The position numbers and the translations under genes are program-made. 64,000 nucleotides of DNA from Calothrix sp. C42_A2020_038. GTDB taxonomy: Bacteria; Cyanobacteriota; Cyanobacteriia; Cyanobacteriales; Nostocaceae. Shown in pieces: positions 47,157 through 56,335 of this stretch. Numbering within the stretch: the first letter of the stretch is position 1; each line of letters opens with the position of its first letter. The notes beneath the pieces are model-generated. The model was not told the origin of the DNA, did no database searches, and saw only the letters and a program-made list of their open reading frames with translations. The stretch lies in assembly GCA_015272395.1 (NCBI GenBank), contig JACYLQ010000014.1, positions 62,001-126,000 on the forward strand. The letters are read 5' to 3'.

Positions 47157-47732
47157 TTAGCCAGAAACAGTAGAACCTTTAATTCGGGGTTCTAGTGGAC
47201 GTTGAGAACCTTTTGGAGTTCCCCCTTTACCCCCTGGAGGATTCTTTTCATCAACTTCTTGCAAACTTATATCTACCAATGCTCTGACTGGTGTACCATC
47301 AGTTAGAAACATATTAAGTGTATAAGTCAAACTTGTGATTACACAGTGAAAATATTTTTCCCCCCACATAAAAACATATACAGGTGGACGCTTGTCTCTT
47401 GCTCCTTCTATAGTTTCTACACCTTGCTTAATTTTATTTATATACTCTTCCATGACAGACTTTTTAGTCTCATAGGTATCAAAAAGTAGTTGTTTGAGAG
47501 TAAATTTATAAGGTTCAACACCAGAAAAATTAACTTTGGGTAATAATTCACTTCCTCTATTTCCTTGTTTACTTTCCCACTTCACAGTTCTTGTAAAGCT
47601 AATTTCAGTGGGATTGAACATAAATTCTATATCATCACATCCTTGGTCATAAGCTTGTAGTTTAGCTTTTTGTAGTTGTGCTTTGAGTTTTTTTGGTTCT
47701 ATGAATCTTGGTTTAGTTGTACTGTCAGGCAT
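47157..47732 (-). CDS. eCIS hub/tube-adaptor protein (Pvc7-like CIS tube protein)
   Basis: 191 residues. The N-terminus has DDIEFMFNPTEISFTRTVKW, the signature of the CIS tube-adaptor family that joins the inner tube to the spike, followed by KVNFSGVEPYKFTLKQLLFD and PPVYVFMWGEKYFHCVITSL. Many relatives carry a C-terminal LysM domain; here the tail is short (GGKGGTPKGSQRP) and LysM is missing. It lies 33 bp downstream of the large tape-measure-like gene. Confidence 0.85.
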   Translation of the reverse strand: MPDSTTKPRFIEPKKLKAQLQKAKLQAYDQGCDDIEFMFNPTEISFTRTVKWESKQGNRGSELLPKVNFSGVEPYKFTLKQLLFDTYETKKSVMEEYINKIKQGVETIEGARDKRPPVYVFMWGEKYFHCVITSLTYTLNMFLTDGTPVRALVDISLQEVDEKNPPGGKGGTPKGSQRPLEPRIKGSTVSG

Positions 47733-47765
47733 TTATTTACTCCTTGTTTAATTTATTAATCAAAA

Positions 47766-50700
47766 CTACCAAGGTAAACGGCCTGAATAGATACCATAAC
47801 GTTCTCTTTCTATTTCTAAACGCTGCCGTAACCTATTATAAATTTCACGAGCTAAGGTTTCTATGTCTAAAGAATCGTTTTCATTATTCTCTTGTTTAGC
47901 AGAATCAAAAGTATTAGAATTAGCGGGGCTTTGTATAGTTTCTGTGATAGGTTCAATGTCTGTTGCAATATCAGATTCAGTTACTTCCCCACCTTCAGCA
48001 AAACCTTGTACAGCAGGCAAGCGTTTAGTTGATACTGTCGGTGCCTGTGAATTTTTAGAATCAAGCGGATAATCTAAATCAGGTGTGGTACTGCTTGTCT
48101 GACCAAAACTAAATAATGTAAATTCTTCTGAATATTCATTTGTACTATCTTGTCTTAAATTTAATAATTCCTCTACACTACTCCATTGAGATGGAATACC
48201 AGTGTTACTTGTATTTGCTTGTCGGAAAATCAAAGGAGGTGATGAGTATTGGTTGGAATGATTTGTGATTTGGGCTGTTAAGTTGTGATTTGAGTTTTCA
48301 GTCGAATTATCAAATAAATTAAATTGTAGGGGATTTGGCGCCTTAATTCCAGGGCTTCTCATTTCAGAATCTGTGAGTTGAGGAGAGATTATATTACTGA
48401 GACTTGTTTGGATATCGACTTTAGTCGAAGGTTGGAAAGAATTTAACTTTTCATTGGCGCCATTTTGTTCTGTTGTTTCTGTACTTGCTTTATTAGGGGT
48501 GGTGATATCCTCTGGTAATGTTCCACCACTGTTAATGTGACGCAATATATCTATATTTTTTTGTGCATCCTTGACATTGATTATAAATTCTCCAGGGGTA
48601 AGCATTGCAGGTACAGTATCAGAAGGTGCAATTGTGGGATTATCTGAAATATTAGTAGGTACGACCAGTCCACCAGTCGCATACCCTGTAGGTGCCTGTA
48701 AGTCTTGATTTTGTAAGTTATTGAATAAGTTACTAGATAAATCATTAGCTACATTTTCGGAGCTAATTTTTGGTAATATATTTTTTGAGTTTGTAATTGA
48801 GTCTGTAATCTTTATTAAATTTTCTGTTTCTAAATTATCCACTTTTTTAGATACTTTTGGTAATACTTGTTCGTTTGGTGTTTCCTCGATAACTAAATTA
48901 TCATTCTTTCCATCAACAACATTTATATTTAATGTGTTATCAATAGTTTGAGTATAAACATTTATATTATTTATATTAATGGAATCAATTTCATCCGTGG
49001 CTTGATGTGCGTTGTGATGTTGAACACTGTTTTGAATGACAGTAGTGTCTGTATCTAAATTGGCGCCTGGTAATAATTTTTGATTTGGTAATACTTCTAA
49101 TGTGTTAATTAAATTTGTTGGGATACTCTCAATATCTACATTTTCAGAAGAATTTGTTGGTATCTGATAATTTTTTTCTAAATTATCTAGATGTAATTTT
49201 TGAATTGTCAAATCTTCTACTGAAGAAATATTTTGGCTTTCCTCAAAAATATTTTCCTGAGTATTTATTTTATCTAAAGTTATATCTGTAGTAATTGCCT
49301 CATCTTGTCTTTGAACATCAAACTCTTGTTTCTCCTTAGTAAGGGGAAAAGTTAGAGATGAGGTATTTAAATCTGACGGGGTGTAAGTATTAGTTTGAGT
49401 ATTATGTTGAATTGGTGGCGCATGATTAATAACTGTTTCAGTAATAGGTAATTCTAAGTTAATATTCTGTTTTAGTGGGATGTCATTTATAAAATTCTCT
49501 GTGTGTTCTGACTCAACTGTTGAGTCAAGTGTATTTATAACTTCAGTAGATTCAACAGAAGATACTTCTCTATATATAGGTTGACTTGTTATTTCCTTGT
49601 TTTCTGTGCGTTCCTGTTTTATCTCTTCGTGTTCTTGAATTGGTTGTTTAATAACTTCAGATGTATTTTCAGATATATCTTGGAAATTTTCTAAGTTCTT
49701 AAAAACACTGTTATCTTCTAATGTTTTTGGATTTATTGGAGAAGTTAATTGAGTAATGACTGGTTTTTCTTGATTTTGACTATCAATTATGCTAAAATCT
49801 TCATCTAGCTCAATAATATTTTTTGTTTCTTGGCTTGCTTCAATTTCGTGAATATCATAATTTGTATTTACTTGTGCATAAAGTATAGATTCTTGATTTG
49901 ATATTTCTTTCAAATTAATATCTACTTGAGGTGATGATATGAGATATTCATCTTGTAATACATTTTTAGCTTCTAATTGAAAATTATTATTTTGACTTTC
50001 CATATTATTTAAGTAACCTAACTCCCCAAAAGAGTTATTGATTAGGGAAGGGGGAGTAAGTTTGCTCGCTTCTTCTGGAAGAAGAGGGGTTAGGGAAGCT
50101 GTGCTTTGTAAGGGTTCCCCCGCTTGTAGCAACTGGAGTGGAGAGTTTTTTTCGTTGAACAGATGTTGATTTTCTGGTGCTGTATTTGTGACCGTTGGTT
50201 TTGGTTTTTTTTGAACTGTATTAGTATTTTTATTACTCTTTTTGTTTTTAGGCTTTTTAGATGATTTATTTGTTTTTGTAGTTTTTTTACTAGGTATCGT
50301 ATCCTGATTAATATCATGAATACTAGTTTGATTATAATAATTATCCTCAGTACTATGTATGAAACTAATATCTGTTAGGGTAGTACTTGGCAATGAATCT
50401 GTAATAATAGTTATAATATGCTCTGGATTAAAATAATTCTTATCGTCTGGTGTTTGTTCTTCCGGACTATGTAAAATCTCTGTTTCCAATGGATCGTATA
50501 ATACATTTGTATTGTTTTTTTTTAAACCATCAAAATCCCAATCTTGATTCCAAATGGTTTCGTCAGTTACTGCTTGCTCTTGTCTTGACAGTAATAGTTT
50601 AGAATGATTTACTAATGGCGCCATATTATGTAACGTAACTGCTAATTTTGCTCCTAACGGTTGATTTAAACCCAACTGAAAATTAGATTTCCTTAGCAAG

Positions 50701-50777
50701 AATCGATTGAACGCATTAGATTTTACTATTCCTAATGGGGACGCTAACAAACCAAGTGAAGGTTTAATTGTTTGCAT
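47766..50777 (-). CDS. Large low-complexity eCIS protein, tape-measure-like (possible Pvc14 analogue)
   Basis: 1003 residues, mostly polar, Asn/Thr/Ser/Glu-rich and likely disordered, with a Lys-rich stretch near 150-190. Near residue 680 is GYATGGLVVPTNISDNPTIA, then PAMLTPGEFIINVKDAQKNI, the motif that marks C-terminal parts of many phage tail tape-measure proteins; a shorter GFAEGGEV follows later. The last helix (ETLAREIYNRLRQRLEIERE ... GRLPW) is shared in style with the 77-residue protein at 51325. Tape measure is inferred from size, position and motifs; in tCIS the exact role is unproven. Confidence 0.6.
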   Translation of the reverse strand: MQTIKPSLGLLASPLGIVKSNAFNRFLLRKSNFQLGLNQPLGAKLAVTLHNMAPLVNHSKLLLSRQEQAVTDETIWNQDWDFDGLKKNNTNVLYDPLETEILHSPEEQTPDDKNYFNPEHIITIITDSLPSTTLTDISFIHSTEDNYYNQTSIHDINQDTIPSKKTTKTNKSSKKPKNKKSNKNTNTVQKKPKPTVTNTAPENQHLFNEKNSPLQLLQAGEPLQSTASLTPLLPEEASKLTPPSLINNSFGELGYLNNMESQNNNFQLEAKNVLQDEYLISSPQVDINLKEISNQESILYAQVNTNYDIHEIEASQETKNIIELDEDFSIIDSQNQEKPVITQLTSPINPKTLEDNSVFKNLENFQDISENTSEVIKQPIQEHEEIKQERTENKEITSQPIYREVSSVESTEVINTLDSTVESEHTENFINDIPLKQNINLELPITETVINHAPPIQHNTQTNTYTPSDLNTSSLTFPLTKEKQEFDVQRQDEAITTDITLDKINTQENIFEESQNISSVEDLTIQKLHLDNLEKNYQIPTNSSENVDIESIPTNLINTLEVLPNQKLLPGANLDTDTTVIQNSVQHHNAHQATDEIDSININNINVYTQTIDNTLNINVVDGKNDNLVIEETPNEQVLPKVSKKVDNLETENLIKITDSITNSKNILPKISSENVANDLSSNLFNNLQNQDLQAPTGYATGGLVVPTNISDNPTIAPSDTVPAMLTPGEFIINVKDAQKNIDILRHINSGGTLPEDITTPNKASTETTEQNGANEKLNSFQPSTKVDIQTSLSNIISPQLTDSEMRSPGIKAPNPLQFNLFDNSTENSNHNLTAQITNHSNQYSSPPLIFRQANTSNTGIPSQWSSVEELLNLRQDSTNEYSEEFTLFSFGQTSSTTPDLDYPLDSKNSQAPTVSTKRLPAVQGFAEGGEVTESDIATDIEPITETIQSPANSNTFDSAKQENNENDSLDIETLAREIYNRLRQRLEIERERYGIYSGRLPW

Positions 50778-50800
50778 AGTTGGGGTTTAAGTTACTTAAA

Positions 50801-51331
50801 TTAATTAGACAGAAAGAATCCTGATGCTTTTTCGCGCTTGACTGAATTACCACCACCTCTATCTTTAGATACTTTTAATCCTTCATAAGCAAGAGTCAGT
50901 TCTTCAATTGCAACTGCATTACCATCTCCTTGTAAAGCTGGGGTTTTCCAAGTAATGGGAATCGCTCCAATGAGAGTCCAACTCATCATTGTTTCTCCTG
51001 CTTGATTAAATAAAATAATGTTGACATTGCGTCTTAGATCAGTTTCTCCGTTATTTTCGTCAAAAATTTTGGTCATCCAATTCAAAAAACCAAAGTGGTC
51101 TGTAATTCCCCGTTTGAGCGTGACATCGGCAAATTCTGCATGACCTAAATAAATACGCTGTTGGTCATTGACACCACCTTCAAAAAAAACATTTTTCTTA
51201 ATCTGAACGCTTAATCCTGTACATTCGGTAAATGAGGCTGCAATCGTGCTATCTATCTCTACGTAAAAGCGATTAGTAGTCACATAATTCAATTCATGTG
51301 CAACAGTTCCATTATTAGTCATAACTACCAC
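50801..51331 (-). CDS. Inner-tube-like protein (gp19/Hcp type, Pvc5-like)
   Basis: 176 residues with the tail-tube fold: NRFYVEIDSTIAASFTECTG, VTLKRGITDHFGFLNWMTKI and MSWTLIGAIPITWKTPALQG followed by IEELTLAYEGLKV. It is separate from the two tube genes of the rightward block and sits with hub and tape-measure genes, the place of the tube-initiating protein (Pvc5/Afp5) in other clusters. It overlaps the upstream small gene by 7 bp. Role as first ring of the tube is inferred from position. Confidence 0.85.
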   Translation of the reverse strand: MVVMTNNGTVAHELNYVTTNRFYVEIDSTIAASFTECTGLSVQIKKNVFFEGGVNDQQRIYLGHAEFADVTLKRGITDHFGFLNWMTKIFDENNGETDLRRNVNIILFNQAGETMMSWTLIGAIPITWKTPALQGDGNAVAIEELTLAYEGLKVSKDRGGGNSVKREKASGFFLSN

Positions 51332-51558
51332 CTCCTAGAACCGTAATTTCTTACCCTTTCACGTTGCGCGCGTATGTCTTCTCGCAATAATTCATAGACA
51401 CGCTCGCACAATTTATCTAGTAGCTCAGTTTCGCTAGGATACTTACTAGCAGAAGTTGCAGGTATTGCTGCATATCCAGCTGCACCTCCGATATCCCCAA
51501 CAGGCGCTGTTGATGGTTGAATACTTGATGAGTCCATAATTAAAAAATATTTTCTCAA
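51325..51558 (-). CDS. Small eCIS protein with C-terminal helix
   Basis: 77 residues, first gene of the leftward block. The N-terminal half is flexible (PSTAPVGDIGGAAGYAAIP). The second half is one amphipathic helix, ELLDKLCERVYELLREDIRA followed by QRERVRNYGSRRW. This resembles the end of the 1003-residue protein (RQRLEIERERYGIYSGRLPW), so both may dock on the same partner. It is reminiscent of the short Pvc6/DUF5908 proteins, but I am not sure. It overlaps the tube-like gene by 7 bp. Confidence 0.6.
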   Translation of the reverse strand: MRKYFLIMDSSSIQPSTAPVGDIGGAAGYAAIPATSASKYPSETELLDKLCERVYELLREDIRAQRERVRNYGSRRW

Positions 51559-52108
51559 TTACAGACTAAGGTAATTGTGGCAAAATCAAAATTAGCCAAA
51601 GGTCGAACGATAACTTCTGCCTGAAGACGGCTTCCGCTCCCCTGATACAAATGATATGGATACTACGCAAATATTTGTCCAAACTTTTCAATATGCTTGT
51701 GAAAATTAAAAACCAGAATTTGCTTTCCTAGTCACCCATTTAGATCAAGCACAACAGGATTTTATACTTTCACGAGAATGGATGGTACTAGCTAAGGAGG
51801 CTAATGGACTAGCAGATGGACGTTTTGGTTTACTTTACCTGAATAAAGAAATTAGTCAATACTGGACTCATAATCCCTTGCGAGATGACCGTGATAGCAT
51901 ATTAATTTCTAGTGGTAAGCTTGTGTTTGCTGGCAAAGGTAGTTCGCGTTGGTTCTAAAAGCATCGTAAAAAACAACCTATGTAGGTTACTCGATAACAG
52001 ACTAAAAGAATTTTGGCAGAATTAGAATTAGTCAAAGGTCGAACTATCTGAATGTGGATGTTGAAGCTTTATAGTGCTGATTTATTATATATGTGGAGGT
52101 GATAACTT
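51559..52108. other. Region with a pseudogene and the promoter of the leftward eCIS block
   Basis: The 97 bp next to 51558 should hold the promoter of the small eCIS gene. The middle holds the broken gene at 51656-51958. The right part precedes the Uma2 gene, whose ribosome site GGAGGTGAT lies at 52094-52102. Confidence 0.5.
51656..51958 (+). pseudogene. Small gene with one in-frame stop
   Basis: A frame from ATG 51656 reads MDTTQIFVQTFQYACEN, meets TAA at 51707-51709, and continues without further stops to 51958: KPEFAFLVTHLDQAQQDFIL, REWMVLAKEANGLADGRFGL and ISSGKLVFAGKGSSRW. The total would be 100 residues. I do not recognise the family. Both parts are in the same frame, so a single base change would restore it. 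A recent pseudogene is the simplest reading. Confidence 0.6.
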
Positions 52109-52735
52109 ATGACCCAAACACAGAAACAAGCTGGACTAAAGCTATTTACCTTCGATGAATTTATCGAATGGTATCCAGAAACCTCGCAAGTACGTTACGA
52201 ACTACATAATGGGGTAATTGTTGAAATGCCAAAACCGACAGGAACACATTCTAATGTTGCTGGTTTTATTATAGGTATATTATTTATAGAAATTTTACGC
52301 CTGAAATTGCCTTACTCAATCCCTAAAGAATGTGTTGTCAAGGTTGAGGATACTGCCTATGAACCTGATGTAATTGTTCTTGATAAAAATCAGATTGCTA
52401 ATAAAGAGAATCGTTGGCAGAAAGAATCAATAATTACTAATGGTTGCTCTATCCCATTAATCATTGAAGTCGTTTCGACAAACTGGAGTGATGATTATGC
52501 CTTAAAAGTAGATGATTATGAATATTTAGGAATTCAAGAATATTGGATTGTTGACTACTTGGGATTAGGTGGTAGAAAATTTATAGGCAATCCTAAACAA
52601 CCTACAATTTCTATTTATCACTTGGTTAATGGTGTATATCAAATCACTCAGTTTAGGAAGAACGAACGTATTATATCCCCTACTTTCTCTGAGTTAAACT
52701 TAACCGCGCAGGAGATCTTTGACTCGGCTGGGTGA
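52109..52735 (+). CDS. Uma2 family (DUF820) putative endonuclease, copy 2
   Basis: 208 residues of the Uma2 family: LFTFDEFIEWYPETSQVRYE, AYEPDVIVL (Asp), PLIIEVVSTNWSDDYALKVD (Glu) and YLGIQEYWIVDYLGLGGRKF. Full length with a good ribosome site (GGAGGTGAT). It is a clear paralogue of the copy at 27558-28178. It faces the FHA gene and lies between the signalling cassette and the leftward eCIS block, splitting the locus. The family's real substrate is unknown. Confidence 0.88.
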   Translation: MTQTQKQAGLKLFTFDEFIEWYPETSQVRYELHNGVIVEMPKPTGTHSNVAGFIIGILFIEILRLKLPYSIPKECVVKVEDTAYEPDVIVLDKNQIANKENRWQKESIITNGCSIPLIIEVVSTNWSDDYALKVDDYEYLGIQEYWIVDYLGLGGRKFIGNPKQPTISIYHLVNGVYQITQFRKNERIISPTFSELNLTAQEIFDSAG

Positions 52736-52812
52736 AAAAAGATTATATTAATTATAACTATCGAGAAACGAGATTGAGTTAAGCAGCTTCTTAGATTCCC
52801 CCAAAAATAAAG

Positions 52813-53466
52813 TCACTCTACCATAATCCTAAACTGGACTAATCCTTCCTGACCTAGTTGTAAATAGTCACCATTGCTCAACCGATAATTTACTCCCTGA
52901 GCAAGCAAATGACCATTAAGATAACTACCATTCCTACTAGTATCCAAAATCATGTAAGTATTTTGATTCCAGTCCCAAAAAACACGCGCGTGGGAACGGG
53001 AAACAACACCTTCATGTGGAATTCCCACTAGATCAATTTCTGGAACTGTTCCGTGAATTTGCGAACGTCTACCAATGTGTCCTTCTTCCCCTGATAAACG
53101 AAATTCTCTCCCCGTGGTCATATGTATTAGTTTCAGCACGGGTCGAACAGAACGTGGTGGTTGTGCTGGAGTTGGCTCTATATAAGGAGAATGAGGTTGA
53201 TAATCGGTATATTCTGAGTTTATTGGTTGGGGTGGATATGGTTGAGGTTTCGGTGGTTGGGGAGGTTGATATGGTTGAGATTGCTGTTGTGGTGGTTGAA
53301 CTTGTCTTTGAGAAAAATTTAAATTGGTCGGAGTCGGATTGGATGTCGGTGCAGAAGCAATAACATTGCCAAGTGGTCTACCGCACCCAGGACAACACTC
53401 CATGTTGTTAGGCAAAGGACGGTTGAAATATTCGCAACAGGAATTAGAACACTTATTGGCAGGCAT
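52813..53466 (-). CDS. Zinc-ribbon and FHA domain protein
   Basis: 217 residues. The N-terminus has two Cys pairs (CSNSCCEY and CCPGCGRPLG), a zinc ribbon. A proline/glutamine-rich linker (about 45-105, PPQQQSQPYQPPQPPKPQPY) follows. The C-terminal 100 residues are an FHA domain with EGHIGRRSQIHGTVPEIDL, VVSRSHARVFWDWNQ (Ser-Arg-x-His) and DTSRNGSYLNGHL (Asn-Gly), all pocket residues intact. It overlaps the pseudokinase gene by 14 bp. A phosphothreonine reader that links the receptor to the injection machine is inferred. Confidence 0.85.
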   Translation of the reverse strand: MPANKCSNSCCEYFNRPLPNNMECCPGCGRPLGNVIASAPTSNPTPTNLNFSQRQVQPPQQQSQPYQPPQPPKPQPYPPQPINSEYTDYQPHSPYIEPTPAQPPRSVRPVLKLIHMTTGREFRLSGEEGHIGRRSQIHGTVPEIDLVGIPHEGVVSRSHARVFWDWNQNTYMILDTSRNGSYLNGHLLAQGVNYRLSNGDYLQLGQEGLVQFRIMVE

Positions 53467-55612
53467 TTTCAGGTATGCTCACTAAAGGAACTAGTCCTGC
53501 TTTCTGCAGGAGAGATTGACCCTCACGGGTAATTAACAGTTTACAAAATGCTGGTCCAGCAAGCTTTAAACTATTATCTTTAGGGTACACCACAAAAAGC
53601 TGATGGCTTAAAGGATAATGCTTAAAATTCACTTCATCAATATAATAGCCGTGGGAGCCTCGTTTTTTACACAAATCAATATCTGGGTCTATTGGTTTAC
53701 CGTCTGGCTGAAACAAGGGTTGAACTGCTACTTGATTATCATCTTGACTAATAGCTAGAGGATAAGCGTTACACTGATTCAGTACTTTACTAAGAATCCC
53801 AAAAGCAATAATACCAGCTTGATTCTTTTCAAACTGTGCGACTATCACTTCTATAGTTTCTGTGGTTGGCTGAGTGTTTTGTTTTGTTACTTTTTCGTAA
53901 GCAGCTATTAATTGTGGGTCATTATTTAATACTTGTCTTTGAAATAATAATATCCCTTCGGGTTCTGTAGGCGCATAAGCTTTTATTTCCAAATCTGGTA
54001 GATTTTTATCTACATCCTTCCAATTAGTAATTTGACCTGTATAAATTTTACGAAGTGTATTCAAACTGATTTTCCCTTTCAGAAGCTTTGGAAGATTAGA
54101 GTCTTTTTGACTGTGGGCAACATAAATAAATAAACCATCGTTTGCTATCGCTTGACTTCTTAGTCCCCCATCCTCTGCTGGAAAAGATGTGATCGCAAAG
54201 TAAGCTTGACAGGGGTCTGCTTTACACTCGCGCACTGCATCTAATGGTAATTTCGTACCCCTTGGATCTGTTGAATGTAAAGGCTTGTAAATAAATGTAG
54301 TATTTGAAAATTTAGTAAGTGCTTCTTGAACAAATTTTGTTGTTTGTGCTTGTTGTCTTAAAATAAAACTCCATGTACTATCTCTTTCTGCCGTATAAGT
54401 AAATTGTCCAGACGGAAGACTAGGAACATCAGAAAAATTAGGAACCAGATGTGACCAGAGAGGATTTTCCTGTCTTGTATTCAGAGAACTTGGTTTTAAA
54501 AAATACCAAATACTGCCTCCTAGTAATATTAAAGCTAAAATTCCCCACAATAAAATCCAACTTTTTTTCCAACCTTTGTCTTCTTCCTTGTGTGATGTAC
54601 TAGTTGTTATATAGCTTTGACTTGGTTTGGGAAGTTGTAACAATTCTTTACGCGCATTTTCGGCACTTTCAAAAGGAGTATCTAAACCAATTAAACGATG
54701 AAGAAACTGCTTAAGACTAACATCTGTATTCCACCATAGTCTATCTTCTTTCGGGTTGAGAAGCTGACCAGAGCTAGTATCAACATCTCGCCCCACCCAT
54801 AAATAAAAGGCTGTAAGTCCAATTGCGATTAAGTCTTCTTCTGGTTGAGGTTGTGAAGTTTCGACTGTGGGATGTTCAAACAAACATTCCCAAACAGCTA
54901 AATCGCAAAAATATATGTAAAATTGTTGATGACTTTGACGATTTTGATTTTTTTCTAATTGAATTAAGATGCTATCTAAGCTCAGATTACCATGAGCCAT
55001 ACCTTGCTTGATCTGATTGTCGGATAAGCGTAATTTTTGAGTGTGGAGAAATTGCAGAGTTTGTAACGCTTGGTTGAGAAATTCGCGTATATAGGATGGT
55101 TCCATTGCACCATTATCTTGCAAGTATTGCCTTAAGCTTTGGGAAACTTCTACATCTTGAATAATTAAATAACAGCGTTCCCCTCGTTCGTCTGCAATTG
55201 CTTCTATGGGATTAATCAAACGAAAGCTTTGATTTCTACCATCTGCAAGACTTACTCCTGCCACACGTTTAAATGTCTTTTTACGCCGACGATTTTCTTC
55301 TTCATTATAACTGCGATTAGGCAACAAATATTCTCTAATAAATATAGGTTGATTATCACTAATGCGTATTCCTGAATACATACGTCCCAACCCGCGCGTA
55401 CTTAGGAAATTATTAACTCGATAAATACCGCGACTACCTTTGATTTCAACATTCTGAGCAAGAATTGCTGGAAAACCACACCCAGTGCAGTATTTTACAC
55501 TTAGATGTCTCACCTCTGGTGTATCTATAACTGTTTGTAAAGGACGGTCACAATTGAGTGGTGCATTGTGATAACATCTATACTCTTGATATAAGTTTTT
55601 TTCGATAACCAC
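53453..55612 (-). CDS. Membrane receptor: pseudokinase fused to a PstS-like periplasmic domain
   Basis: 719 residues. Cysteines near the start (YCTGCGFPAI) form a short ribbon. About 60-330 is a Ser/Thr-kinase-like domain that lacks key residues: the ATP lysine position reads IFIREYL, the catalytic HRD loop is HGNL, and DFG is CDLA, so it is probably a pseudokinase. One membrane helix follows (about 355-375, LLWGILALILLGGSIWYFL). The rest is a phosphate-binding-protein-like module with YAERDSTWSFILRQ, IANDGLFIYVAHSQ, LRKIYTGQITNWKDVD and LLFQRQVLNND, outside the membrane. It likely senses a ligand and signals through the kinase fold to the overlapping FHA gene. Confidence 0.82.
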   Translation of the reverse strand: MVIEKNLYQEYRCYHNAPLNCDRPLQTVIDTPEVRHLSVKYCTGCGFPAILAQNVEIKGSRGIYRVNNFLSTRGLGRMYSGIRISDNQPIFIREYLLPNRSYNEEENRRRKKTFKRVAGVSLADGRNQSFRLINPIEAIADERGERCYLIIQDVEVSQSLRQYLQDNGAMEPSYIREFLNQALQTLQFLHTQKLRLSDNQIKQGMAHGNLSLDSILIQLEKNQNRQSHQQFYIYFCDLAVWECLFEHPTVETSQPQPEEDLIAIGLTAFYLWVGRDVDTSSGQLLNPKEDRLWWNTDVSLKQFLHRLIGLDTPFESAENARKELLQLPKPSQSYITTSTSHKEEDKGWKKSWILLWGILALILLGGSIWYFLKPSSLNTRQENPLWSHLVPNFSDVPSLPSGQFTYTAERDSTWSFILRQQAQTTKFVQEALTKFSNTTFIYKPLHSTDPRGTKLPLDAVRECKADPCQAYFAITSFPAEDGGLRSQAIANDGLFIYVAHSQKDSNLPKLLKGKISLNTLRKIYTGQITNWKDVDKNLPDLEIKAYAPTEPEGILLFQRQVLNNDPQLIAAYEKVTKQNTQPTTETIEVIVAQFEKNQAGIIAFGILSKVLNQCNAYPLAISQDDNQVAVQPLFQPDGKPIDPDIDLCKKRGSHGYYIDEVNFKHYPLSHQLFVVYPKDNSLKLAGPAFCKLLITREGQSLLQKAGLVPLVSIPENACQ

Positions 55613-55657
55613 TAATTTTACTCCTAATTTATAGTAGGGTGGGCATTACCCATCCTA

Positions 55658-56335
55658 CTAAGCTTGAATTAGTCCTAATTTCAAAGCAGTAACAATAGCT
55701 TGAGTGCGACTTGTTACCTCTAACTTTTCAAAAATACTAGTTAAATGAGCTTTAACTGTAGCCACAGTTACATACAAATGTTTTGCAATTTCTTCGTTAG
55801 AGGCGCCTTGAGTTAACCAGTGTAAAACTTCTTGTTCCCGTTCTGTCAAGTGTAGCCGACTACGAGTTTGTAAGTATGAGTCAAAGTCAGCTTGAAAACG
55901 ATGGAAAAAACCACTAGCTACTTCCGCAGGCAAATAAATTTCCAATTTACTCACAGTAGTAATAGCTTCATATAATTGAGTTGCTAATCGACTTTTAAAG
56001 ACATATCCTGCGGCGCCTGCTTGCATAGCTTTAAATATCCAATCATCTTCTTGATGTCCTGACAATATCAATACTTTGCCAGGGTAAGATATTTCTTTAA
56101 GATGAATTAAAGTTGTAATTCCATCACCTCCAGCTAATTCTAAATCAAGCATGATTAAACTAGGAGATAGTTGTGCTGCTAGCTTTAATGCTTGCTCTTG
56201 CGAACTTGCTTCACCTACTACTTCTAAACTCCAGGAGTTATTCACGTTATAAAAATTAAGAAGAGTAAGTAACCCTTGCCGGAAGCGTTGGTCATCATCT
56301 ACAAGTAGAATTGAGGGTTTTTGAGTCGTACTCAT
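55658..56335 (-). CDS. NarL/FixJ-type response regulator
   Basis: 225 residues. Receiver domain at about 1-125: DDD near 13-15, phosphoacceptor Asp in LIMLDLELAGG (about 59), switch Ser in VLILSGHQ and Lys in GYVFKSRLA. The C-terminal LuxR-type helix-turn-helix is LTEREQEVLHWLTQGASNEE and HLYVTVATVKAHLTSIFEKL (about 160-215). It is a DNA-binding regulator, 45 bp upstream of the pseudokinase gene and 121 bp downstream of the sensor kinase, its likely partner. A role in eCIS expression is inferred. Confidence 0.93.
   Translation of the reverse strand: MSTTQKPSILLVDDDQRFRQGLLTLLNFYNVNNSWSLEVVGEASSQEQALKLAAQLSPSLIMLDLELAGGDGITTLIHLKEISYPGKVLILSGHQEDDWIFKAMQAGAAGYVFKSRLATQLYEAITTVSKLEIYLPAEVASGFFHRFQADFDSYLQTRSRLHLTEREQEVLHWLTQGASNEEIAKHLYVTVATVKAHLTSIFEKLEVTSRTQAIVTALKLGLIQA

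Noticed and set aside
53016-53363. 115-codon forward frame opposite the FHA gene
   Set aside because: It mirrors the proline-rich linker of the FHA protein (Val/Glu-rich antisense translation) and has no support.
53453-55612. Active Ser/Thr protein kinase
   Set aside because: The fold is kinase-like, but the lysine, HRD and DFG positions are all altered.
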